This document shows, piece after piece, positions 35,377 to 43,681 of a stretch of 51,150 nucleotides of DNA. The DNA is from an uncultured Bacteroidales bacterium (GTDB taxonomy: Bacteria > Bacteroidota > Bacteroidia > Bacteroidales > UBA932). Numbering within the stretch: position 1 is the first letter of the stretch; every line of letters starts with the position of its first letter. The notes beneath the pieces are model-generated. The model ran no database searches. It was not told the origin of the DNA and saw nothing but the letters and a program-made list of their open reading frames with translations. A program made the position numbers and the translations under genes. The stretch lies in NCBI GenBank assembly GCA_905233345.1, contig CAJODQ010000019.1, positions 1 through 51,150 of the forward strand. Direction: 5' to 3'.

Positions 35377-36339
35377 ATGCGCATCACTTTTTCCGACATC
35401 CCCTGGGTCCGGGTCGGAAACGCCCAGGCTGAAGACGCCGCTACCGGTGTTACGGTATTCCGTTTTACGACGCCCGTTCGGGCTGCCGTCTCCATCTTCG
35501 GCGGCGGACCGGCCTCCCGTGAGACGGAAACCATCGCTCCCGAACGGAACCATCCCCTCAATGCGCTGGTCTTCTCCGGTGGGTCCGCCTATGGCCTGGC
35601 CGCTTCGGACGGCGTGATGCGCTGTCTGGAAGAGCATGGCGTGGGTTACGATACGGGCATCGCGCTCGTTCCCATCGTCTGCCAGAGTTGCATCTACGAC
35701 CTGGGCTATGGCAGCGCCAGCGTCCGTCCCGACGCTGCGATGGGCTATGCGGCCTGTGAAGCCAGCTTCAGCGCCAGCGATCCGTGCAGCGGCAACGTGG
35801 GTGCCGGTACAGGCGCCACGGTGGGGAAGGCCGCCGGGATGCGCCAGTCCCAGAAAGCCGGCATCGGCTATGCAGCCCTGAAGCAGGGCCCGCTGCAGCT
35901 GGGGGTGGCGGTTGTCCTCAACGCGTATGGAGACATTTTTGCCGCAGGCCAGAAAATCGCGGGTATGCGCACGCCCGACCGCCAGGCCTTCGGCGATTCT
36001 TTCCGGACGCTGCTGCAGACTACGGGAGGCAATCTCTTTACGAGCGTCACCAATACGACGCTCGCCGCCGTCTTTACCAACGGCGACTTCACGCCGGCCG
36101 AATTGAAGCACCTGGCCCAAATGGCCTCCGCCGGCATGGCGAGAAGCATCTCCCCGGCATTCACCACCGCCGATGGCGACACGGTCTACGCCATTTCCGG
36201 CGCCGAATCAGAAAGGGTTACGGCCAGTCTCGATGCGGTCGGCGCCCTGGCCGCTACGCTCCTCGAGGCGGCGATTGTCGACGCTGTCCGCTCCGCTGCG
36301 CTCAGCGAGGCGGAATTCCTGCAGAAAGTCGTTCAGTAA
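35377..36339 (+). CDS. P1 family (DmpA/S58-like) autoproteolytic peptidase
   Basis: A 320-residue protein of the DmpA/L-aminopeptidase fold. Family marks are WVRVGNAQAEDAATGVTV, FGGGPASRETE, NALVFSGGSAYGLAASDGVM, GNVGAGTGATVGKA and TNTTLAAVFTN. By analogy with Asn-Thr-cleaving members, self-cleavage between Asn226 and Thr227 would free the nucleophilic Thr; ISPAFTTADGDTVYA completes the site. No signal peptide, so it is probably cytoplasmic. It begins on the base after the radical SAM stop, so co-translation is likely; a role in trimming the modified peptide is only a guess, since such peptidases also occur as lone genes. Confidence 0.87.
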   Translation: MRITFSDIPWVRVGNAQAEDAATGVTVFRFTTPVRAAVSIFGGGPASRETETIAPERNHPLNALVFSGGSAYGLAASDGVMRCLEEHGVGYDTGIALVPIVCQSCIYDLGYGSASVRPDAAMGYAACEASFSASDPCSGNVGAGTGATVGKAAGMRQSQKAGIGYAALKQGPLQLGVAVVLNAYGDIFAAGQKIAGMRTPDRQAFGDSFRTLLQTTGGNLFTSVTNTTLAAVFTNGDFTPAELKHLAQMASAGMARSISPAFTTADGDTVYAISGAESERVTASLDAVGALAATLLEAAIVDAVRSAALSEAEFLQKVVQ

Positions 36340-36342
36340 GAA

Positions 36343-37455
36343 TCAGATGACATTGGAGGCCCGGATCACGCCTCTGCGGAGGCTGTGGAGGCCGTGGCCG
36401 TCGTTCATGTCGGTGTACATATAGCCAGGCTGCGTTTCCGTCTGATAGCCGATCGCTTCAAAGAATTGAAGCAGGTCGGCATAGTCCGTCGTGCGATGGT
36501 AGGCACACACCGCCAGGGTGATCGGGTTGGTGGCTGTCCGCAGGTATTCCTGTGCTTCCCGCAACACCTCCAGTTCCTGGCCTTCCATGTCCATCATGAC
36601 GAAAACGCGCTGTTGGCCGCACCGTGCCAGCAGATCAGCCAACCGGATCGTTGCCTTTTTCTTCTTTTTCTTTGGGTCTTGCTTGTCCTCCAGCAGGTCT
36701 CCTTTGACGAACTCCACTTTGTCCTTGTACGGCGCAAAGGTCGCGTGCAGCGGTTTCCACCAGCGCTTGGACTTTTCCACCAGATAGACCTTGCTCACGC
36801 GGTCGATCACGTCGAGCGCCAGCAGGCCGCGCGCACTCCCGATATCTTTCTCGACATATCTTTGTTCCTTGTCTGCGGGGTTTTCCGGACTGTTTTTGTG
36901 GACTTTGTCCTTCACTTTTTCCACCGCATCCTCGACGATTGCATTCAGAACATCATTGAGCACCTCATCGGTCGAATCGTCGATCATGTCTTTGGCGACC
37001 CAACCGCCCGCATCGATCAGGACGTCGCCCGCTTCGATGTGATAGCGTTCGGACTGGAAGGCATGGGGACTGCGTTGGCGATACCCGTTGCCCAGGATAT
37101 CGTCATCCACCAGGGCATAGAGGTAGAGGAGACTGACCAGCTTTGCGTTTTCGGCTATGGGAAAATACAGGGGCTTTCCATCATGCAGCACATAACACAT
37201 TTTCAACTTCTTGTCGAAGTGGACGTCCACGGAAGGCATCTCCCGCACCAGCTCATAGGGAAACAGGGCTGCGCAGAACGGACGCTGCTTCAAATATTCG
37301 TATGCGAGCCGGATGTCCGCATCGTCGCTGTCCTTGTAGCGCAACATGGAAAGTTCATAGTTCAGGGCCTTTACGCTGTCCTGCAAGGCTTCCACGTTCT
37401 GGTCGCTGAGGCGCGAAGTGACCTTGTCCCATAAAGCAGTGAAGATTTCAAGCAT
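36343..37455 (-). CDS. FkbM-like SAM methyltransferase with insertion in motif I
   Basis: A 370-residue protein. The C-terminal half matches FkbM methyltransferases: VYLVEKSKRWWKPLHATFAPYKDKVEFVKGD (acidic loop of motif II), a Lys-run loop, IRLADLLARC and FVMMDMEGQELEVLREA (motif IV). The glycine-rich motif I is split: DVLIDAGG is followed by about 45 charged residues before DIGSARGLLALDV. FkbM enzymes O-methylate sugars or antibiotics; no glycan-synthesis genes lie nearby, so the substrate is unknown. The gene follows the PLP enzyme by 24 nt and ends 3 nt from the convergent P1 peptidase gene. Confidence 0.75.
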   Translation of the reverse strand: MLEIFTALWDKVTSRLSDQNVEALQDSVKALNYELSMLRYKDSDDADIRLAYEYLKQRPFCAALFPYELVREMPSVDVHFDKKLKMCYVLHDGKPLYFPIAENAKLVSLLYLYALVDDDILGNGYRQRSPHAFQSERYHIEAGDVLIDAGGWVAKDMIDDSTDEVLNDVLNAIVEDAVEKVKDKVHKNSPENPADKEQRYVEKDIGSARGLLALDVIDRVSKVYLVEKSKRWWKPLHATFAPYKDKVEFVKGDLLEDKQDPKKKKKKATIRLADLLARCGQQRVFVMMDMEGQELEVLREAQEYLRTATNPITLAVCAYHRTTDYADLLQFFEAIGYQTETQPGYMYTDMNDGHGLHSLRRGVIRASNVI

Positions 37456-37479
37456 GCCGGATTGTTTTTCGTTAAAAAA

Positions 37480-38499
37480 TCACAGTTGGAAGCTGCGGGA
37501 AATCGGGAACAGGCCGTAGAGGCCGCCCGTGTGGATGAAGAGGATGTTCTCGGATGAACGGAGACGGCCGCCGGGACGCAGTTCGTTGACCATGCCGTAG
37601 GTCGCCTTGCCCGTATACACCGGGTCGAAAACCGTCGCCTCGAGTTGGGCCATGCGGTGGATGTGTTCCAACTCTTCCGGACGGCTCAGTGCGTAGCCGA
37701 TGCCCACGTACTCTTCGAACAATTCGAAGTCCGTGGGTTTGAGGGTAGCCGCAAAGCGGTCGGCCCGGTCCTGCGAGAGTTCGCCCTGCGCGACCAGATA
37801 GGGGAGCGCATCGCGCGAGATCCGCGCGGCGATCTCCTGAAAGTAGGCGGTATCGTCACAGACGCAAACGCCGATCACCCGCTTCCCGTAGCCGTTCAGC
37901 AGATTCGAGAGCTGCAGGCCCGCCAGCGTGCCGCCGGAGCCCGTCGCCACCACCACCGTGTCGAAGCTGATGCCCATTTCCCGCTCCTGCGCGACAATCT
38001 CTTTCATCGCAAAGTAGTAGCCCAGGGTGCCGACGCCGAACGAAGCGCCTTCCGGTATGATATAGGGCTTGAAGCCCTGGGCTGCGTATGCGTCGGCCAT
38101 CTCCTGCATGATTTCCGCCCGGTGGTCGCGGTATTCATCGCGCGTGCAGAAACGCACGTCGGCGCCCATGAGCCGGTCGAGGAAATAGTTGCCGTCGAGG
38201 GGCGGCTGTTCGCTGATGCGCAGCAGGACCGCCGCGCGCATGCCGAGGTGCGTCGCCACGGCCACCGTCGCCCGGCAGTGATTCGACTGGATGCCGCCAC
38301 AGGTGATCAGCAGGTCGCAGCCCTGCGACACGGCTTCCGCTGCGGCGAACTCCAGTTTCCGGATCTTGTTGCCCGACCATTCGCTGCCCGTCTGGTCATC
38401 GCGTTTGATGTAGATATTCTTTCCACATTCGGCCGACCAGCGGGCCAGGTGCTGGATGCGGGTGGGAAGATTGGCAAGAGACAATCTAAAAATTTCCAT
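37480..38499 (-). CDS. D-cysteine desulfhydrase/ACC deaminase-like PLP enzyme
   Basis: A 339-residue fold-type II PLP enzyme. Lys45 in SGNKIRKLE is the Schiff-base lysine, GGIQSNHCR binds the cofactor or substrate carboxylate, and ATGSGGTLAGL is the phosphate-binding loop. The family opens D-cysteine to pyruvate, sulfide and ammonia, or 1-aminocyclopropane-1-carboxylate to 2-oxobutyrate; in Bacteroidales the D-cysteine activity is the safer guess. The ATG lies 1 nt after the stop of the DUF1295 gene, so it is co-translated with it; RLSLANLPT directly after the start fits the family N-terminus. Confidence 0.85.
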   Translation of the reverse strand: MEIFRLSLANLPTRIQHLARWSAECGKNIYIKRDDQTGSEWSGNKIRKLEFAAAEAVSQGCDLLITCGGIQSNHCRATVAVATHLGMRAAVLLRISEQPPLDGNYFLDRLMGADVRFCTRDEYRDHRAEIMQEMADAYAAQGFKPYIIPEGASFGVGTLGYYFAMKEIVAQEREMGISFDTVVVATGSGGTLAGLQLSNLLNGYGKRVIGVCVCDDTAYFQEIAARISRDALPYLVAQGELSQDRADRFAATLKPTDFELFEEYVGIGYALSRPEELEHIHRMAQLEATVFDPVYTGKATYGMVNELRPGGRLRSSENILFIHTGGLYGLFPISRSFQL

Positions 38500-38500
38500 A

Positions 38501-39469
38501 CTACAAAGATAAAACGTTTATGATGGAATTGACGCTTCCTCCCGGGAAGAAACGGGGAACACTGCGGCAATATTCCGCGTATTCGGGATACTTGCTGCCG
38601 CTGATTTCTTCGGCCAGCGAGGAACTGCCCTGGAAGAGGACGATCAGCAGCAGGGCACCGATGATGCTCCAGTTGAGGATGCCCATGCCGGCGCCGATGG
38701 AGAAGAGATAGAACGATGCCCAGGTCCCTTGTTCAGCAAAATAATTGGGATGCCGGCTACGATTCCATAAGCCCGTGGTATTGAAGCCTTTGTTGTAAGG
38801 TGCGGGCAGGTCTTCCAGCTTCTGTCCGGCGTTGATCATGGCCCATTTCTTCGTCTGGAAGGCCCACTGCTGCTCGTCGGCGACGGTCTCCCAGATGATG
38901 AACCCCAGCATCAGAACGGCGGCGATGCCGTCCACCACGCCGAAAGGCTTGTCGGAACCCATGGAGACCAGGGCGGGGAAGGTGGTCATCAGCACCAGGG
39001 CATTCTGGTAAATGGAGATGAATCCCAAATCAAAAAGTGCCCATGCCCAACGCTTCTTGAAAGCGGGGCCCGAGCGGACAATGGCCCAGCGGTAGTCTTC
39101 CGTACCTTCCCAGAACTTGAGGCTGTAAGCCCCTTTACGGGCAAAGTTCCACGTGAGCCGGATGCCCCAGATTGTGGCCAGTACGGCCATGACGACCAGG
39201 CGCGGGCTCATGCCGCCTCTTGCGGCGATGATCCAGGTATAGGCAATGGGCAGCAGGCTCCAGAGTTTGTCCATCTGGCTGTTGTTGCCGGTGGCCTCAC
39301 CCACGATGAAGCAGAATGCCGCACTGCAGGCCGCAATGATGCCCAGAATCTTGAGTGTATCCAGTTGTGTGGCGTCCAGTTGGGGTCCGACGGTAAAGTA
39401 GAGGATCGGGCATACGACGATGGACAGCACCAGCAGCGTGGCCATCAAGGGAATGTTCATTTTTTTCAT
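38501..39469 (-). CDS. DUF1295 membrane protein (steroid 5-alpha-reductase/ICMT-like)
   Basis: A 322-residue protein with about eight hydrophobic spans. The C-terminal region GLWNRSRHPNYFAEQGTWASFYLFS and GSSSLAEEISGSKYPEYAEYCRSVPRFFPG matches DUF1295, which shares the active-site fold of steroid 5-alpha reductases and isoprenylcysteine methyltransferases. The true substrate is not known for bacterial members. The start is placed at the ATG at 39469, 21 nt after an excellent -7 box; the 33 codons before it lie upstream of or within the promoter. Head of a minus-strand operon with the PLP enzyme and the FkbM-like gene. Confidence 0.85.
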   Translation of the reverse strand: MKKMNIPLMATLLVLSIVVCPILYFTVGPQLDATQLDTLKILGIIAACSAAFCFIVGEATGNNSQMDKLWSLLPIAYTWIIAARGGMSPRLVVMAVLATIWGIRLTWNFARKGAYSLKFWEGTEDYRWAIVRSGPAFKKRWAWALFDLGFISIYQNALVLMTTFPALVSMGSDKPFGVVDGIAAVLMLGFIIWETVADEQQWAFQTKKWAMINAGQKLEDLPAPYNKGFNTTGLWNRSRHPNYFAEQGTWASFYLFSIGAGMGILNWSIIGALLLIVLFQGSSSLAEEISGSKYPEYAEYCRSVPRFFPGGSVNSIINVLSL

Positions 39470-39490
39470 GGGTGATGACAATAGTATCGA

Positions 39491-39498
39491 CAAAGATA
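39491..39498 (-). promoter_or_regulatory. -7 box TATCTTTG of the DUF1295 operon
   Basis: Exact TAnnTTTG on the minus strand, 21 nt before the ATG at 39469. It is back to back with the plus-strand box at 39548-39555. Confidence 0.55.
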
Positions 39499-39547
39499 CT
39501 ACTTTTGCAGATTTATTATTGCTACATTTCTTTTCGGAAATATTGAG

Positions 39548-39555
39548 TATCTTTG
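39548..39555 (+). promoter_or_regulatory. -7 box TATCTTTG of the alpha-galactosidase gene
   Basis: Exact TAnnTTTG, 24 nt before the ATG at 39580. The AT-rich 50 bp between it and the minus-strand box form a divergent promoter region where one regulator could act on both genes. Confidence 0.58.
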
Positions 39556-39579
39556 TAAAGACTCGCAATAATAGTTCCT

Positions 39580-41778
39580 ATGAAAAAGATCGTCATCTCA
39601 TGTTTCTTGTTTCTCTGCTGCCTCTCTGTGGTTTCGGCACAGGAGGTGAAAGTGTCTGACGCCCGTTTGTGCAAGGGCGATCATGCCGCCTGGCGTGCGC
39701 CTGGCTTCGACGACAGTGCCTGGCCGCTGCTCTCCCTGGAGAAAAACTGGGATGACCAGGGTGTCCGGATTACGGAGGGCTACGGCTGGTACCGCATTCA
39801 TGTCGTCATTCCTTCTGTTTTGAAAAATGGAACTTCTGGCCAGGTTCTGCTGGACCTGGGGCCCATCGACGATGCCGACGAGACCTGGTTCAACGGCCAG
39901 TTCGTGGGCAAGACTGGTTCGATGCCTACAGATCCGGACGGGTATTCGAGTCAGTGGAGCACGCCCCGCAGGTACATCGTGGACGCAGTGAAGGTACGCT
40001 GGGACAAGGACAACGTGATTGCCGTCCGTGTGTATAACGGGGGCGATCCGGGCGGATTCTTCGATCGTGCCGTCCGTATCGGGAAACCCGAATTGTCCGA
40101 TCTGGTGCAGATGACGATGACGGGCGAAAAGAACAACTGCCGGCTGGTGCTGAAGAGTACTGTCAAGACCACGGGTGCGCTGGATGTGACCATCAGCGAG
40201 CCTGTGGAAGGAGAGATCTCGGGCATCCTGGAAGAAAAGGCTCCAGACCTGAAGAAGGTCAAGCTCACGCCCGGGAAAGAAACTGTATTCTCCTGGGTGG
40301 TTCCCGAACAGGGGCGCATCAAAGTGATCTATCGCGACGACTGTCTCGACGGCGCCCTCACGGCCAGCTACGCCGCTCCGTATATCCTTACTCCACCCGC
40401 GCCCGCCATGCCGCGCTACAACGGCCCGCTGGTGTTCGGCGTTCGTCCCGGCTCACCCGTGATCTTCCGCCTGGCCTTCTCGGGCGAAAAGCCCATGGTT
40501 TATGATGTCGAGGGCCTTCCGGAAGGCGTCCTGCTCAACCCGTCCAAGGGAGTACTCAGCGGCAGTGTTGCGGAAAAAGGCGATTATCCCCTGGTCCTGG
40601 TGGCCAGGAACGCGCATGGCGTGACGCGTCAAGCATTCCTGCTCAAGGTGGGCGATCAGATCGCCCTGACCCCGCCCATGGGCTGGAACTCCTGGAACTG
40701 CTGGGGCCTGAGCGTCTCGCAGGAAAAGGTGATGGCCTCGGCCGCCGCCCTCATCAACCGGGGACTGGCCGATTATGGCTATTCGTACATCAATGTCGAT
40801 GACGCCTGGGAGGCGGAGGAGCGGGCTGCCGACGGCAGTATCGTATGCAACGAGAAATTCCCCGATATGAAGGGCTTAGGAGACTGGCTGCACGCCAACG
40901 GACTGAAACTGGGCATCTACTCCAGCCCTGGCGACCGCACCTGTGGCGGATATCTGGGCACGCTGGATCACGAGAAGCAGGATGCAGAGACCTGGAACAG
41001 CTGGGGTGTGGATTACCTGAAATATGACTGGTGCGGCTACAGCAAAGTATTTCGTGCGCAGGCCGACAAATCGACGGCTTCCTATGTTCGTCCTTACCTG
41101 AAGATGCAGGAATATCTCCGCCAGCAGCCGCGCGACATTTTCTATTCGCTCTGCCAGTACGGCATGGCCGATGTCTGGACCTGGAGCCACGCCGTGGATG
41201 CCAACTCCTGGCGGACGACCGGCGACATTGCCGATACCTGGAAGTCTCTGTATAACATTGGCTTCCAGCGTCAGACGGAGCTCTATCCCTATGCGGGCCC
41301 CGGACACTGGAACGATCCGGATATGCTGGTGGTGGGGAAGGTGGGCTGGAGCGACCATCTCCGCGACAGCCGGCTCACGCCGGACGAACAGTATACGCAT
41401 ATCACGCTGTGGTCGCTGCTGGCTGCCAACATGCTTATCGGCTGTGACATAGCACAGATCGACGACTTTACCTTCAACCTCCTTTGCAACAACGAGGTGA
41501 ATGCCGTGAACCAGGATGTCCTGGGCAAGCAGGCGCACCGTGACATTAACGAGGATGGCATGCAGATATGGAGCCGTCCTCTGGCCGACGGCGGCACGGC
41601 CATCGGCATCTTCAACCTGAACGAACAGGATGTTCCCGTGGATCTGCGCGGCGCCCTGGCCAAGATCGGCCTGACCGGCCTCGACAGGGTCCGCGACCTC
41701 TGGCGCCAGAAAGACATTCCCGTAAACGCTGTCTATATCATACCTTCCCACGGTGTCCGTTTCGTCAAAGTACAATGA
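39580..41778 (+). CDS. Secreted alpha-galactosidase, GH27
   Basis: A 732-residue exported enzyme (signal peptide ends VVSAQ). Order: GH2-type sugar-binding jelly roll (WRAPGFDDSAWPLL, TWFNGQFVGKTGS), a putative Ig module (YDVEGLPEGVLLNPSKGVLSG) and the GH27 barrel from TPPMGWNSWNCWGL. Asp483 in YLKYDWCGY is the nucleophile and Asp549 in WRTTGDIADTW the acid/base; GHWNDPDMLVVG is a family mark. It should release alpha-galactose from galactomannans or raffinose-type sugars in the periplasm. A small C-terminal beta domain follows. No SusC/D partner in view. Confidence 0.94.
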   Translation: MKKIVISCFLFLCCLSVVSAQEVKVSDARLCKGDHAAWRAPGFDDSAWPLLSLEKNWDDQGVRITEGYGWYRIHVVIPSVLKNGTSGQVLLDLGPIDDADETWFNGQFVGKTGSMPTDPDGYSSQWSTPRRYIVDAVKVRWDKDNVIAVRVYNGGDPGGFFDRAVRIGKPELSDLVQMTMTGEKNNCRLVLKSTVKTTGALDVTISEPVEGEISGILEEKAPDLKKVKLTPGKETVFSWVVPEQGRIKVIYRDDCLDGALTASYAAPYILTPPAPAMPRYNGPLVFGVRPGSPVIFRLAFSGEKPMVYDVEGLPEGVLLNPSKGVLSGSVAEKGDYPLVLVARNAHGVTRQAFLLKVGDQIALTPPMGWNSWNCWGLSVSQEKVMASAAALINRGLADYGYSYINVDDAWEAEERAADGSIVCNEKFPDMKGLGDWLHANGLKLGIYSSPGDRTCGGYLGTLDHEKQDAETWNSWGVDYLKYDWCGYSKVFRAQADKSTASYVRPYLKMQEYLRQQPRDIFYSLCQYGMADVWTWSHAVDANSWRTTGDIADTWKSLYNIGFQRQTELYPYAGPGHWNDPDMLVVGKVGWSDHLRDSRLTPDEQYTHITLWSLLAANMLIGCDIAQIDDFTFNLLCNNEVNAVNQDVLGKQAHRDINEDGMQIWSRPLADGGTAIGIFNLNEQDVPVDLRGALAKIGLTGLDRVRDLWRQKDIPVNAVYIIPSHGVRFVKVQ

Positions 41779-41796
41779 TGATAAGATGATTTCCCC

Positions 41797-42651
41797 ATGC
41801 AAGATTATCCGCAAATAGATCTGTCAGCCTGGACGCAAGTGGGCGAAGGTTACAACGGGCAGGCTTTCATCTCGGATGCCTATCCCGGGAAACTGCTCAA
41901 GCTGGTGCACGGTACGCTCTCATCGGCTGAGAAGGTAGAACAGGAATTCTTTGCCGCGCAGGCGGCGTTTGAGGCCGGTCTGCCCACGCCCCGGGTCTAT
42001 GAAATCGTACGGAACGGCCTGGATCACGGCTATATTTCCGAAAGGGTCGTTGACAAGAAATCCTTCTCCCGCCTCTGTGCCGATGCTCCGGAGCGGATCT
42101 CCGAATATGCCGCCCAGATGGCCCGCTATGGTCATGAACTGCACGCGCATCCCCTCGCTGTTAGCCGCTACGTTCCTTCCCTCAAACCTTTGCTGCGGGA
42201 AGCTGTGGCCTTTGCTCCCTTCGTGACGGAGGCCCAGAGAAGCCGCCTGACTTCCCTGGTGGAGGAAATGGCCGATACGGCCACCGCCGTGCATGGAGAC
42301 TTCCAGCCTGGAAATTTGATTCTGTCTCATGACAAGCCCTATTGGATCGATCTGGGCTGGCTGTGCGTGGGAGACCCAGTGATGGACCTGGCCCATCTGT
42401 TCAAAATGATGATGGAAGACAGCGTCATCCCCGCAGTACAAGACCTGACCCATATGACCCGGGAGCAGATGATGTCCTTCTGGCAGGCATTCGCCAGATC
42501 CTACACGGGACAGGCCGATCTCTCGGGTCTGGAGCAGAAACTGCGCCCTTACGCCGCCCTGGACGTTGTGCGCACCTATTTCTTCCATCCCAATGAGCAT
42601 CCCCAGTTCCTTGCTTTCTGCAGGGGAAGGATGGATGAGAATTTACCCTAG
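41797..42651 (+). CDS. APH/choline-kinase-like phosphotransferase (TIGR02172-like)
   Basis: A 284-residue cytoplasmic kinase-fold protein. LSAWTQVGEGYNGQAFI is the nucleotide loop, TAVHGDFQPGNLILS the catalytic Brenner loop (HGDxxxxN) and PYWIDLGWLCVGDPVMDLAHLF the metal-binding Asp region. It is close to a family I recall as TIGR02172, whose substrate is unknown; drug resistance should not be assumed. It begins 18 nt after the alpha-galactosidase gene. A broken relative lies at 47467-48188. Confidence 0.85.
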   Translation: MQDYPQIDLSAWTQVGEGYNGQAFISDAYPGKLLKLVHGTLSSAEKVEQEFFAAQAAFEAGLPTPRVYEIVRNGLDHGYISERVVDKKSFSRLCADAPERISEYAAQMARYGHELHAHPLAVSRYVPSLKPLLREAVAFAPFVTEAQRSRLTSLVEEMADTATAVHGDFQPGNLILSHDKPYWIDLGWLCVGDPVMDLAHLFKMMMEDSVIPAVQDLTHMTREQMMSFWQAFARSYTGQADLSGLEQKLRPYAALDVVRTYFFHPNEHPQFLAFCRGRMDENLP

Positions 42652-42673
42652 TTGTCTATTTCGGAGCAATAAT

Positions 42674-42895
42674 ATGTTAGTAACAAATGTCTCATTGTGG
42701 GGTGCCGCTATCGTAGCGTGTTTTGTGCTTGTTGGATCGATCGTCCTGGGCTTCTTCGACAGGAAGATGTTGCGGCGCGTGCTGGCCGTGTTCGGCGTGA
42801 CGGTGGCACAGATGGCCGTCATCGCCGTCGTCGTCTGGCTGGTCTATGAGACAAACGCCTGGTGGGCCTATCTCGTTTTCTACCTGCTGGTTTAG
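42674..42895 (+). CDS. 73-residue membrane protein, possible permease fragment
   Basis: A 73-residue protein that is almost entirely membrane: two or three hydrophobic stretches separated by the basic loop DRKMLRRV. The segment VAQMAVIAVVVWLVYETNAWWAYLVFYLLV resembles the start of UPF0014/FetB-type permeases, which are normally about 250 residues, so this may be the N-terminal remnant of one; this is a weak similarity from memory. It begins 22 nt after the kinase gene and ends 4 nt before the SDR start, suggesting co-transcription. A genuine small membrane protein is equally possible. Confidence 0.5.
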   Translation: MLVTNVSLWGAAIVACFVLVGSIVLGFFDRKMLRRVLAVFGVTVAQMAVIAVVVWLVYETNAWWAYLVFYLLV

Positions 42896-42899
42896 GATT

Positions 42900-43652
42900 A
42901 TGCGAAAAGCCATTATCATTGGCGCTACTTCCGGCATCGGCCGGGAAGTGGCTGCCCGCCTGGTCAAAGAAGGCTGGCAAGTCGGAATTACCGGAAGAAG
43001 AAAGGATGCCCTGGCCTCATTCAGGGAAGAATTTGGCGCCGAGGTGCATACGGCCGCGATGGATGTCACCCAACCCGAGGCGACGGAAGCCCTGGACCGG
43101 TTGATCGAAGAAATGGGAGCGCCCGACCTCTTCTTTTATGTTTCCGGTGTAGGCTATCAGAACCGTGAGCTGGATCTGGACAGAGAGATCCGCACCGTGA
43201 AGACCAACTGCGAAGGAATGGTGCGCATGGTAGACCACTTTATCAATTATGTCCGCGCGCATCAGGAGATTTACAACCAGGCGCACAAGGCGCACGTGGC
43301 CGTCATCAGTTCCATTGCCGGTACGGCCGGTATGGGCGCGGCACCGGCCTATTCGGCCAGCAAAAGGATGGTGCAGACCTATATCTCGGCCCTGGTCCAG
43401 CTCAGCCGGATGGAAAAAATCCCCGTACAGTTCACCGATATCCGGCCAGGATTCGTGGCCACGGATTTGCTCAATCCCGAGAAACACTACCCGATGCTGC
43501 TCAGCAAAGCGAAAACGGCCGATGAAGTGATGAAGGCGCTTCGCCGGAAGAAGCGCATCCACACCTTCGACTGGCGCTTCCGCCTGATGGTATTCGCCTG
43601 GAAATGCACTCCCCGCTGGCTTTGGGAGCGGTATACCTGGGTGAAGAATTGA
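42900..43652 (+). CDS. Short-chain dehydrogenase/reductase (SDR)
   Basis: A 250-residue classical SDR. IIIGATSGIG is the NAD(P)-binding loop, TGRRKD follows strand 2 (the Arg favours NADPH), the NAG-like motif is VSGVGYQ, and the active site is SSIAG with YSASK (Ser, Tyr, Lys). The C-terminal 30 residues are basic and aromatic (FRLMVFAWKCTPRWLWERY), as in SDRs that lie at membranes. The ATG at 42900 is chosen over an upstream in-frame start, which overlaps the small membrane gene. Substrate unknown. Confidence 0.88.
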   Translation: MRKAIIIGATSGIGREVAARLVKEGWQVGITGRRKDALASFREEFGAEVHTAAMDVTQPEATEALDRLIEEMGAPDLFFYVSGVGYQNRELDLDREIRTVKTNCEGMVRMVDHFINYVRAHQEIYNQAHKAHVAVISSIAGTAGMGAAPAYSASKRMVQTYISALVQLSRMEKIPVQFTDIRPGFVATDLLNPEKHYPMLLSKAKTADEVMKALRRKKRIHTFDWRFRLMVFAWKCTPRWLWERYTWVKN

Positions 43653-43681
43653 AGACGAATACTTTCTTTTCCATGAAACAA

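Noticed and set aside
38504..38511. TATCTTTG on the minus strand, 4 nt before the PLP-enzyme ATG
   Set aside because: It lies in the last codons of the DUF1295 gene and is too close to the ATG; the two genes are 1 nt apart and more simply share a transcript. An internal promoter cannot be excluded.
41797..42651. Aminoglycoside resistance gene
   Set aside because: The kinase fold is shared with resistance enzymes, but the sequence is closer to the TIGR02172-like group of unknown substrate, and nothing nearby points to resistance.
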